A DNA stretch of 17,062 bases from an uncultured Eubacteriales bacterium (GTDB taxonomy: Bacteria; Bacillota; Clostridia; Peptostreptococcales; Anaerovoracaceae). The stretch spans positions 1 through 17,062 of the forward strand of contig CAJLHL010000048.1 of the NCBI GenBank assembly GCA_905206455.1, read 5' to 3'. A program made the translations under genes and the position numbers. Of this stretch, positions 6,901-13,259 are shown one piece after another. The notes beneath the pieces were generated by a model, which saw only the letters and a program-made list of their open reading frames with translations, did no database searches and was not told the origin of the DNA. Each line of letters starts with the position of its first letter. Position 1 is the stretch's first letter.

Positions 6901-7048
6901 CTGTTCACCTGCCGCTTCACTGTTCTGCGGAAGCCGGAGAATACAGCGGACAGCCCTCTGCATTTTCAGGCCTCCGTCTTTCCGCATGTTCGGATAAAAT
7001 ACAATTTGTGTGAAAAGTGGATTTGTCTTTTCATTTTAAATTATCGTA

Positions 7049-7062
7049 TCATAATATTATGA
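7049..7062. promoter_or_regulatory. perfect 14-base palindrome, operator candidate
   Basis: TCATAATATTATGA is its own reverse complement. It lies between divergently transcribed genes in AT-rich DNA. The shape is like operators of Fur/PerR-type or small dimeric regulators, but it matches no consensus exactly and could be chance in AT-rich sequence. Confidence 0.35.
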
Positions 7063-7191
7063 GTTTTCGTAGATGGCAAATACTAAATAAATTGAGGATA
7101 TTAAAAGTAAGTGAACTGTTCTCCCTGATCAGTCGGTGATTTTTGATATTCGCTTTTTACTGCAAACTCATATTTTCTTACGAAGAAGTTG

Positions 7192-7238
7192 CGGCAGATG
7201 GCCGAATCCCTCTGCTTTTGCAAAAAACAGATCTGCCG
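7192..7238 (+). other. stem-loop in the leader of the dehydrogenase gene
   Basis: CGGCAGAT (7192-7199) pairs with ATCTGCCG (7231-7238), enclosing a further TTTTGCAAAA element that overlaps TCTG/CAGA. It is 110 bases before the start codon and would be in the mRNA leader if the promoter is upstream of 7190. I recognise no riboswitch class. Confidence 0.35.
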
Positions 7239-7347
7239 GGCTGTGTTCCGCTCTAAATAATGCGGAGAATTCGATGAAAGGAATTTTTTGAAGAGGAAAG
7301 AGAAGGATAATCTCTATCAGGAAAGTGAAAAAAGGAGGAAAGGACGT

Positions 7348-8094
7348 ATGTTGTTACAGGGCAAAACGGCGGTCGTGACAGGAGGAACCCGCGGAATCGG
7401 GTATAAAGTGGCGGAGACTTATCTGAAAAACGGAGCGAAGGTGGCGATTCTCGGTTCGAGACAGGAGACGGTGGAAAAAGCGCTGGAAAAACTCAGAGAA
7501 GAGGATCCCTCTTGGGAAGCGGCCGGTTATTGGCCGGATCTCTCGGATTATGAAGAAGTTGCACAGACTTTTCTTCAGATCAGAGAGCGTTTTGGAAGTC
7601 TCGATATTCTGGTAAACAATGCGGGGATTTCCGCAAGGGAATCTATTTTTGAATACGCGCCGCAGGATTTTAAAAAGATTATGGATCTGAATGTTACAGC
7701 TGTATTTCAATGCAGCAAAGCGGCTGCCGGGATTATGAAGTCCCAGGGAGGCGGCGTCATTCTGAATACCAGCTCGATGGTAAGTCTTTACGGACAGCCT
7801 GCCGGCGTGGGTTATCCGGCGTCCAAATTTGCGGTAAACGGTATGACAAAGAGTCTGGCCAGGGAACTGGGCAGAGACAATATCCGTGTCAATGCGGTGG
7901 CGCCGGGAGTCACACGCACCGATATGGTAGCGGCTCTGCCGGAGGAAATGGTGGAGCGCATTTCGGCTACGATTCCTCTGGGCAGGATGGGAGAACCTCA
8001 GGATGTAGCGAACGCGTTTCTGTTCCTGGCGAGCGATCTCGCCAGCTATGTGACAGGAGCGATTCTGTCCGTAGACGGAGCGGCGATGTCGTAA
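7348..8094 (+). CDS. short-chain dehydrogenase/reductase, BaiA-like or FabG-like
   Basis: The start at 7348 follows AAGGAGG at 7332-7338 and gives 248 residues, the normal length. Motifs are the cofactor loop TGGTRGIG (11-18), the NNAG segment, catalytic Ser143, Tyr156 and Lys160 (YPASK), and the end SVDGAAM. Several segments resemble the bile-acid 3alpha-hydroxysteroid dehydrogenase BaiA as I remember it: ITGGTRGIG, ENGAKV, APDL, DFKNIMD, GIGYP-SK, VAPGV-TDM, LFLASDLAS. The same layout also occurs in 3-oxoacyl-ACP reductases and unassigned gut dehydrogenases. The reaction is NAD(P)-dependent oxidation or reduction of a hydroxyl/ketone. No bai operon partner lies in the window, so the steroid substrate is only a hypothesis. 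It is a single-gene unit with a strong terminator. Confidence 0.88.
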   Translation: MLLQGKTAVVTGGTRGIGYKVAETYLKNGAKVAILGSRQETVEKALEKLREEDPSWEAAGYWPDLSDYEEVAQTFLQIRERFGSLDILVNNAGISARESIFEYAPQDFKKIMDLNVTAVFQCSKAAAGIMKSQGGGVILNTSSMVSLYGQPAGVGYPASKFAVNGMTKSLARELGRDNIRVNAVAPGVTRTDMVAALPEEMVERISATIPLGRMGEPQDVANAFLFLASDLASYVTGAILSVDGAAMS

Positions 8095-8114
8095 AAACGC
8101 ATCCGAACTGAACG

Positions 8115-8164
8115 AAAGAAGTCCGCCGTATCAGATTTATCCGATGCGGCGGACTTCTTTTATC
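8115..8164 (+). terminator. strong intrinsic terminator after the dehydrogenase gene
   Basis: A perfect 14-bp stem pairs 8115-8128 with 8147-8160 around an 18-base loop, and the descending arm runs into TTTTAT. It lies 20 bases past the stop codon. Confidence 0.88.
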
Positions 8165-8275
8165 CGGTGATCTATAGGATTTTTCTTTTATGCAGAGATC
8201 TTTTTAGCTGTCCGCAGCCGAACCGAGGGGAATCTGCAGAACAAATGCGGAACGAAAACTGCCGGAAAATACCAC

Positions 8276-8304
8276 TTGAAAACAGAACATACGTTCTATA
8301 AAAT
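8276..8304 (+). promoter_or_regulatory. promoter of the DNA polymerase operon
   Basis: TTGAAA (8276-8281) and TAAAAT (8299-8304) are spaced by 17 bases. The LexA site lies inside the spacer. The start near 8311 implies a leader of about 170 bases. Confidence 0.65.
8285..8296. promoter_or_regulatory. LexA (DinR) box
   Basis: GAACATACGTTC matches the Bacillota SOS operator core GAACRNRYGTTC at every specified position and lies between the -35 and -10 boxes. This is the expected position for repression of a Y-family polymerase that is released after DNA damage. Confidence 0.85.
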
Positions 8305-8366
8305 GTATTTGCATAGAAAATAAAACGGATCGGGCAGGTGTCCGGATCCTGAAACGCGCTGCGGGA

Positions 8367-8440
8367 CAGACTGTGTATACAAGTCTGCGGCGCGCGGCGT
8401 GGTGCGGCGGAACGCATGAAATGTCCGGCGGCGCCGCACC
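8367..8440 (+). other. structured leader of the polymerase mRNA
   Basis: Two stems are visible: CAGACT (8367-8372) with AGTCTG (8382-8387), flanked by further pairing CGCGC/GCGCG, and a perfect 9-bp GGTGCGGCG (8401-8409) with CGCCGCACC (8432-8440). A 7-codon reading frame from ATG 8450 ends at 8474, overlapping the ribosome site of the polymerase gene. The rest of the 385-base gap before the gene (8165-8275) shows nothing I recognise. Confidence 0.45.
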
Positions 8441-8479
8441 GCGAGAAACGATGACTGCCGCAGGAAAGGAGTGAGAAAA

Positions 8480-9742
8480 GTGGCCATCATGCATATCGAC
8501 GCGAATTCGGCTTATCTGAGCTGGACCGCGGTAAAAATGCTGGAGGAAGGATATGAGAACGATATCAGAGAGATTCCGGCGGCTGTGGCCGGGGATCCTA
8601 AAAACCGGCATGGGATTATTCTGGCCAAGTCTATACCGGCGAAAAAGAGAGGTGTGCGCACCGGAGAAAGTCTTTTTGAAGCGCGGCGCAAATGTCCGGA
8701 ACTCCAGGTTTTTCCTCACGATTTTCCGCTTTATATGTCATTCAGCGATGAGATGTACCGTATCATATCGGAATATTCTCCTGTGATACAGCGTTACAGT
8801 GTCGACGAATGTTTTATGGATTATACCGGTTCCGAACGAAAATTCGGAGATCCCGTCTCCTGCGCTCACAGAATCCGGAGGAGAATACGGGAGGAGCTGG
8901 GATTCACGGTCAATATCGGCGTGGCGGAAAACAGACTGCTGGCCAAAATGGCATCTGATTTTAAGAAACCGGACCGGGTGCACAGTCTCTTTTCTCATGA
9001 AATCGCTGATAAGATGTGGCCGCTTCCGGTGGAGGATCTTTTTATGGTAGGAAGAGCTACCGCCCGGCGTCTGCACAGGATTAATATCAATACGATCGGC
9101 GATCTGGCGCAGGCGGATCCCGGCCTTCTGCAGCGTCTTTTCAAGAGCCATGGAATCCTGATCCGGCAGTATGCCAACGGTATCGATCCTACGCCCGTCG
9201 TGCCGAACGGGGAAATTCCTCAGAAAGGGCTGGGAAACAGCACCACTGTGGATCACGATGTCAGTACGGCGGAGGAAGCTCATATGATTCTTCTGGCGCT
9301 GACGGAGCGAGTGGCGGGACGGCTGCGTAGGATAAAGAAATTCGCACGTATCGTGTCGGTGACAGTCACTTCTTCAGAATTTATGAGGTACGGCCATCAG
9401 ATTAAGCTGGACAGCCCGACGGATATCACATCGGAGATTTTTCTGTACGTGCGCCGTCTGTTTGACGAAGTATGGCAGGGAGAAAAGATCCGTCATCTGG
9501 GAGTCTCCCTGTCGGAATTATCCGGCCAGTGTGAAAGAAATATGAGTCTCTTCACCGAGGATCGCACGGAAGAAATGCGGGCGGCCGACAGCGCGGTGGA
9601 CCAGATCCGAGAGAAATTCGGCAGCGGCGCCATCATGCGCGGGATCTTTGTCAACCGCGATATCGAGCATATGCAGGGCGGCCTGATAAAAAGCAAAGAA
9701 GGCGACAGCGGCTATATCATGATGGGAGGCAGAAAAGCATGA
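8480..9742 (+). CDS. dinB: Y-family (translesion) DNA polymerase, DinB/UvrX type
   Basis: The GTG at 8480 is chosen because AAAGGAG at 8465-8471 lies at the right spacing; a GTG at 8471 would overlap the ribosome site. The protein then has 420 residues. Active-site metal ligands are Asp7 in HIDANSAYLSW (Tyr12 is the probable steric gate) and Asp109-Glu110 in YSVDECF. A helix-hairpin-helix-like thumb and a little-finger domain follow, and NMSLF (354-358) fits a sliding-clamp binding peptide. These enzymes copy damaged DNA with low fidelity and cause SOS mutagenesis. A LexA box in the promoter supports damage induction. The stop codon overlaps the start of the next gene (ATGA), so the two are translated together. 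Confidence 0.93.
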   Translation: MAIMHIDANSAYLSWTAVKMLEEGYENDIREIPAAVAGDPKNRHGIILAKSIPAKKRGVRTGESLFEARRKCPELQVFPHDFPLYMSFSDEMYRIISEYSPVIQRYSVDECFMDYTGSERKFGDPVSCAHRIRRRIREELGFTVNIGVAENRLLAKMASDFKKPDRVHSLFSHEIADKMWPLPVEDLFMVGRATARRLHRININTIGDLAQADPGLLQRLFKSHGILIRQYANGIDPTPVVPNGEIPQKGLGNSTTVDHDVSTAEEAHMILLALTERVAGRLRRIKKFARIVSVTVTSSEFMRYGHQIKLDSPTDITSEIFLYVRRLFDEVWQGEKIRHLGVSLSELSGQCERNMSLFTEDRTEEMRAADSAVDQIREKFGSGAIMRGIFVNRDIEHMQGGLIKSKEGDSGYIMMGGRKA

Positions 9743-10026
9743 GAATCGTATCCGAGCCGGTCGATATGATCGCGAAGTTTGCTTCGTCCGGCAGCCGGGC
9801 GTCAAAAAGCGAAGAAAAACCGGTTCCCTGCAAGTTTCGCTACACTGATATCGCAGGAATCTCAAGGGAGATCCGCATCGATAAGATCATCAGTGCCGAT
9901 CTCAGTATTTCCGGCGGTGTCAGAGCTTATATTTACCGCTGTCAGAGCGTCGTTGAAAACGTCGAAAAAATCTACGAACTGAAGTATATCATCGGCGAGT
10001 GCCGGTGGGAACTGTATAAAATTTGA
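9739..10026 (+). CDS. 95-residue protein coupled to the SOS polymerase, function unknown
   Basis: The ATG at 9739 overlaps the polymerase stop codon by 4 bases (ATGA), a standard sign of translational coupling. The protein begins MRIVSEPVDMIAKF, then has a charged linker, and a beta-rich segment (FRYTDIAGISREIRIDKII, then YIYRCQSVVENVEKIYEL) ending in a short conserved-looking tail (CRWELYKI). I do not recognise a named domain. In Bacillota, Y-family polymerase genes are often followed by small accessory genes, for example YolD-like partners, and this protein takes that position without clear sequence similarity to YolD. The inferred job is a polymerase accessory or regulator in the SOS response, based on position only. 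Confidence 0.8.
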   Translation: MRIVSEPVDMIAKFASSGSRASKSEEKPVPCKFRYTDIAGISREIRIDKIISADLSISGGVRAYIYRCQSVVENVEKIYELKYIIGECRWELYKI

Positions 10027-10041
10027 AAAAATTCCGACGCT

Positions 10042-10080
10042 GGCGGGATTGCGTTTTTTAGAATAGAATCCGCCTTGTGT
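10042..10080 (+). terminator. weak terminator-like hairpin after the SOS operon
   Basis: GGCGGGATT (10042-10050) pairs with AATCCGCC (10067-10074) with one bulged G, followed by TTGTGT. The U-tract is poor, so the stronger hairpin at 10152 is the better candidate for the operon end. Confidence 0.3.
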
Positions 10081-10151
10081 GAGCATAAATAAATACAGAA
10101 AGAAAAAATGAGGATGAAGATCTTCCGTGAAATTACACAAGAGGAAAATAT

Positions 10152-10183
10152 TGTGCGGGCGTTCGCCGCACAGACGGTTTTTT
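10152..10183 (+). terminator. intrinsic terminator before the sigG remnant
   Basis: TGTGCG plus GCG (with one bulged G) pair with CGC plus CGCACA around a 2-base turn, followed by GACGG and TTTTTT at 10178-10183. It is 126 bases after the stop of the 95-residue gene. A 31-codon frame from 10108 spans the hairpin but has no ribosome site. Confidence 0.7.
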
Positions 10184-10247
10184 CATCTCCTGTGGCCCTT
10201 TAATGATCGGAAAAGACATCTTCAAGAATAGGCAGGAAAATAAGATT

Positions 10248-10553
10248 ATGTATCCAAATAAAGTAGAGATCTGCGGGATTAACACGTCAAGCCTTCCCGT
10301 AATGAAAGACGTACAGATGGACGAGATGATCGAAAAGATCCGGTCCGGAGATACCGGCCTGAGAGAGAAGTTTATCACAGGCAATCTGCGGCTGGTGCTC
10401 AGCGTCATACAGAAATTCCAAAACAGAGGCGAGAATATGGACGACTTGTTTCAGGTGGGCTGTATCGGTCTGATCAAGGCCCTGGACAATTTTGACACCT
10501 CTCATCAGGTGAAATTTTCGACGTACGCTGTCCCGATGAACGTCCTTTGGTGA
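10248..10553 (+). pseudogene. sigG: truncated sporulation sigma factor G (regions 1.2 to 2.2 only)
   Basis: From ATG 10248 the 101 residues are a clear SigG start: KVEICGINTSSLPV, then GNLRLVLSVIQKF, DDLFQVGCIGLIKALDNFD and VKFSTYAVPM. In full-length SigG (about 257 residues) this is followed by IIGEIRRYLRDNN and the -10 and -35 recognition domains. Here VPM is followed by NVLW and a stop. In the next frame the bases from about 10540 encode GEREKIVILNK, which faintly resembles the DREKMIL start of SigG region 4.2, so an internal deletion with decay is possible. SigG normally drives late forespore genes. This copy keeps the core-polymerase binding part but no complete promoter-binding part. 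It is either a pseudogene or a decoy; an intact copy may exist elsewhere. Confidence 0.8.
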
Positions 10554-10727
10554 AAGAGAAAAAATCGTCATTTTGAACAAAGAGCCATGTCGGAAGATAC
10601 CGTATAATAAAGGAAAGAGATCGACCGGTGTGCAGCGTGCACGACGGAAAAATACAAGCAGTTTATTTTATTTGTAATAAATAGACTGACGAAATATATT
10701 TAGACAGAACTTAGGCTGACGTAGATA

Positions 10728-10756
10728 TTGACAAATATCAGACAATACTATAAACT
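10728..10756 (+). promoter_or_regulatory. strong promoter of the acyl-CoA dehydrogenase pair
   Basis: A perfect TTGACA (10728-10733) and TAAACT (10751-10756) have a 17-base spacer. The -35 box is the left arm of an 18-base imperfect dyad (TTG-N12-CAA, 10728-10745) of the size of a Rex site, matching 9 of the 14 defined bases. The strong promoter fits the expression-type codon use of the genes. Confidence 0.6.
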
Positions 10757-10792
10757 GAACATATTGCAGGCGATATGTTTTTTTTCGCCGCG

Positions 10793-10849
10793 TTGATATT
10801 GAGATCCATCGGTACTTTGTTAAGAGTAAAGGTATTCATTCAATATCAA
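10793..10849 (+). other. structured 150-base leader of the acyl-CoA dehydrogenase mRNA
   Basis: TTGATATTGA (10793-10802) pairs exactly with TCAATATCAA (10840-10849), closing a 37-base loop. Before it, GGCGA (10769-10773) pairs with TCGCC (10785-10789) around a run of eight T. After it, CGTAC pairs with GTACG (about 10871-10889) just upstream of the ribosome site. I recognise no riboswitch class; mRNA stabilisation is a simple alternative. Confidence 0.45.
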
Positions 10850-10911
10850 AGATATACAAGTTATATCTAACGTACTGTCGAAAGGTACGGTATTAGAAAG
10901 AAGGTAGACAA

Positions 10912-12084
10912 ATGTTTGGTTTCACAGAAGACATGACAGAAAAACAAGAATTAGTTCGTAAGTTCTGCGAAGAATGGATTTATCCAAATCTGGCGGAAAT
11001 CGATGCAGGCACATGCTGCCCTGATTATATCTGGGAAGAATGGTGCAAGATTCCTGGCTTTGCAAGCCCTTGCGCTCCTAAGTTTACAGGCGGCGAAGAG
11101 ATGCCGTTTAATACTTGTCTCGCTATGTGGGAAGAATTCGGTAAGGCTGACGTAGGCGTTGCGACCGGTTTCGGTTCCAACAACCTCGGTTCTTTCCCGA
11201 TCCTCTTAACCGGTACAGAAGAACAGCAGAAAGAGCACTTCGGCAATCTGCTCAAGGGTAAGTTCGGTGCGTTTGGTCTTACAGAAAAAGGCGCTGGTTC
11301 CGATGCCGGTGCAGTAGCTACCGAAGCGAGAAAAGAAGGCGAATATTACATCCTCAATGGTGATAAGTGCTATATCACTACTTCCGGTAAGGCTATCGAA
11401 AGTAAATCTACATTAGCTATCTGCGCTTCTACAGATAAGTCTCTGGGAAGCAAGGGCCTGACAATGTTCCTGATCCCTGGCGACACACCGGGTCTCACAG
11501 CAGTTAAGGAAGAGGACAAGATGGGTATCAGAGGATCCCAGACTTGCGAACTTCACCTCGAAAACGTTAAGCTTCACGAATCCAGAATCCTCGGTGGTCC
11601 TGAAAAAGGTCTCGGCTTCGGATTTAAGACAGCTATGATGACTCTCGACGCTGGTCGTGCGGTAGTAGCTTCTCAGGCAAACGGTGTTGCTCTCCGTGTA
11701 ATCGAAGTTTTAGTTGACTACTGCAATACTCATCTTGACGGCGGCAGACCTCTCTCCAAGAACCTGGCTGCTACATTCAAGATCGCTGAACTCGAAGCTC
11801 AGACTCAGGCTTGCAGACAGCTCGTATATCAGATCGGCAGAATGAGAGACGCCGGCCTCAACCACGGTCACGAATCCTGCTGCGCTAAGATCGTTTGTAC
11901 GGAAAACGCAATCAACGCTACAAGAGTCGCTATGGATATCATGGGCGTTAATGGTCTCGAAAAGGGCTCCGCTATGGAAAAATTATATAGAGATGCTCGT
12001 ATTCTTTCTATCTATGAAGGTACAAACCAGGTACAGAGATTAGTAGTTACTAATGGTCTCTTCCCTAAGAAAAAGAAGAAGTAA
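10912..12084 (+). CDS. acyl-CoA dehydrogenase, catalytic subunit of a probable heteromeric enzyme
   Basis: The protein has 390 residues, the usual length, with an AGAAGG ribosome site. The family signature GLTEKGAGSDAG (122-133) binds FAD and substrate, and Glu369 in IYEGTNQ is the catalytic base at the short-chain dehydrogenase position. However, the arginine-rich RxQFG FAD-binding motif that normally reaches into the partner subunit is replaced by HLDGGRP (274-280), and the QxHGGxG segment is replaced by DIMGVNG (342-348). The next gene keeps exactly these two motifs. The reaction would be alpha,beta-dehydrogenation of an acyl-CoA with electrons passing to an electron-transfer flavoprotein, which is not encoded nearby. 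The protein ends in five lysines. The codon use (AGA for arginine, GGT, CTC, GCT) differs from the flanking genes and suggests high expression. The substrate is unknown. Confidence 0.93.
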   Translation: MFGFTEDMTEKQELVRKFCEEWIYPNLAEIDAGTCCPDYIWEEWCKIPGFASPCAPKFTGGEEMPFNTCLAMWEEFGKADVGVATGFGSNNLGSFPILLTGTEEQQKEHFGNLLKGKFGAFGLTEKGAGSDAGAVATEARKEGEYYILNGDKCYITTSGKAIESKSTLAICASTDKSLGSKGLTMFLIPGDTPGLTAVKEEDKMGIRGSQTCELHLENVKLHESRILGGPEKGLGFGFKTAMMTLDAGRAVVASQANGVALRVIEVLVDYCNTHLDGGRPLSKNLAATFKIAELEAQTQACRQLVYQIGRMRDAGLNHGHESCCAKIVCTENAINATRVAMDIMGVNGLEKGSAMEKLYRDARILSIYEGTNQVQRLVVTNGLFPKKKKK

Positions 12085-12153
12085 GATCGCTGACGATCAG
12101 GCTGTTAGTAAGGAAAAAATTAGATAGAATTACCATAAGGAGGATTTTTCAAA

Positions 12154-13167
12154 ATGAGTGAAAAAAGTTTGATTCAAAAAGCTGCTGCAGACTTTGCTGC
12201 TGCAGAATTAGCTCCAGTATCTTTCGTACCGGAAAAGACAGCTGAATATACAGAAGATGCAGTAAAAGCAATGGCTGCAAAGGGTTTCTTAAAGGTTGCT
12301 GATATCGAAGAAGCTGCTATCGTAGCGGAAGAATTCGGTAAGGCAAACGCTTCCATGGCAGAAGTAGCTGTAGTCGCAAACGCTACGGCTCAGATCATCG
12401 ACGCTTATGCTCCTGCATTAGCTATCGACGGCATGACGGGCTACGCTGTTTATGAAGACGGAGATTCCTGCGGAACTACAGTTACAGCTGCAAAAGCCGG
12501 CGACGCTTATACCATCACCGGTAAGAAGATCGCTGTCGCTTTAGGCGGCGCTGCTGATCAGTACATCGTACTCGCTGCTCTCGAGGATTCTCTCGCGGCT
12601 TTCGTAGTAAAGGCTGCTGATGTCGCTGCAGAAAAGTTCGACAAGTTAGGTCTCAGATCTTATCCTACAGCAAACCTGACGATGAACGCTGCTCCTGCGG
12701 TATTGCTGTCCGCTGAAGGAGAGAAGGTAAGAGCAGAACTCAACGCCAGAATCGACGTATTAAACTGCTATGTAGGCGCTGGTATCGCTGCGACTTGTGC
12801 GGAGGTCTCCACAGAATATGCGAAGACAAGAGTTCAGTTCGGAGCTCCGATCGCTAAGCTGCCTGCAGTACAGTTCTTACTCGCAGAAATTTCTATCGCA
12901 GAATACACGCTGAAAGCTGTTGCTGCTCCTGCAGTAGAAGCGATCTTAGCTGGCAAGCCTTATGTCATCGAAGCTGCTAAGGCAAAATATACCGCTTCCA
13001 AATCTATCTGGGATGCTGCTTCCAACTGCGTACAGATCCACGGCGGTACCGGTTACTCCAGAGAATATCCGATCGAAAGATATTACAGAGAAGCTAAGAC
13101 ATTATTCAATAATACAGATTACTTTGATTATGCAGAAGCAAAGATCGCTAAAGAGATGTTAAAGTAA
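12154..13167 (+). CDS. acyl-CoA dehydrogenase-like partner subunit lacking the catalytic glutamate
   Basis: The protein has 337 residues (about 50 shorter than the family norm), is alanine-rich, and has AAGGAGG at 12137-12143. It keeps the C-terminal FAD motifs: Arg226 with QFG (228-230), Gln240, and QIHGGTGYSREYP (294-306). It lacks the TExxxGSD loop of the middle domain, where YEDGDSCG stands instead, and the YEGT catalytic position reads FNNT (318-321), so the base glutamate is an asparagine. It lies 69 bases after the catalytic subunit gene with matching codon use and is followed by one strong terminator, so the two form an operon. Heterotetrameric dehydrogenases of Mycobacterium tuberculosis cholesterol breakdown (ChsE1-ChsE2, ChsE4-ChsE5) divide the motifs in this way. 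The heteromer is inferred from motif complementarity. Confidence 0.9.
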   Translation: MSEKSLIQKAAADFAAAELAPVSFVPEKTAEYTEDAVKAMAAKGFLKVADIEEAAIVAEEFGKANASMAEVAVVANATAQIIDAYAPALAIDGMTGYAVYEDGDSCGTTVTAAKAGDAYTITGKKIAVALGGAADQYIVLAALEDSLAAFVVKAADVAAEKFDKLGLRSYPTANLTMNAAPAVLLSAEGEKVRAELNARIDVLNCYVGAGIAATCAEVSTEYAKTRVQFGAPIAKLPAVQFLLAEISIAEYTLKAVAAPAVEAILAGKPYVIEAAKAKYTASKSIWDAASNCVQIHGGTGYSREYPIERYYREAKTLFNNTDYFDYAEAKIAKEMLK

Positions 13168-13211
13168 TCGGAGTTTATCGTTCATCATTTGTCAAGTTCA
13201 GATAAATCCAA

Positions 13212-13259
13212 AAAGATAAAAAATCGGCGAAGAGGAATCTTCGCCGATTTTTTATCTTT
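13212..13259. terminator. perfect 22-bp bidirectional terminator
   Basis: Bases 13212-13233 are the exact reverse complement of 13238-13259 around a GGAA loop. The stem has a GC-rich core (TCGGCGAAGA) and A-rich/T-rich outer arms, so it gives a U-tract on both strands. It separates the converging dehydrogenase pair and the MocR gene, and the last 2 bases overlap the MocR stop codon (13258-13260). Confidence 0.95.

Larger units (their letters stand above)
6901..7347. other. 447-base divergent intergenic region
   Basis: This AT-rich stretch separates the minus-strand reductase gene from the plus-strand dehydrogenase gene. I see a perfect 14-base palindrome (7049-7062) and a long-range hairpin (7192-7238), listed separately. 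Several TTGATA- and TATTTT-like hexamers occur, but none has a convincing partner at 16-18 bases. No gene with a ribosome site is visible except the dehydrogenase, whose in-frame upstream codons from 7288 have no good ribosome site. Confidence 0.6.
10554..10911. other. 358-base region between the sigG remnant and the acyl-CoA dehydrogenase genes
   Basis: The first part (10554-10590) may hold decayed sigG sequence. The middle is AT-rich (TTTATTTTATTTG near 10656-10676) and could serve as an upstream promoter element. The promoter at 10728-10756 and the structured leader are listed separately. No gene is visible. Confidence 0.6.

Noticed and set aside
7288..7347. Upstream extension of the short-chain dehydrogenase
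   Set aside because: The added residues are mostly lysine and glutamate, and the AAGGAGG site clearly serves the ATG at 7348.
8416..8454. 12-codon frame inside the polymerase leader
   Set aside because: No ribosome site and it is located in a strong stem-loop; kept only as part of the leader description.
10108..10203. 31-codon frame between the SOS operon and the sigG remnant
   Set aside because: No ribosome site, and it spans a clear terminator hairpin.
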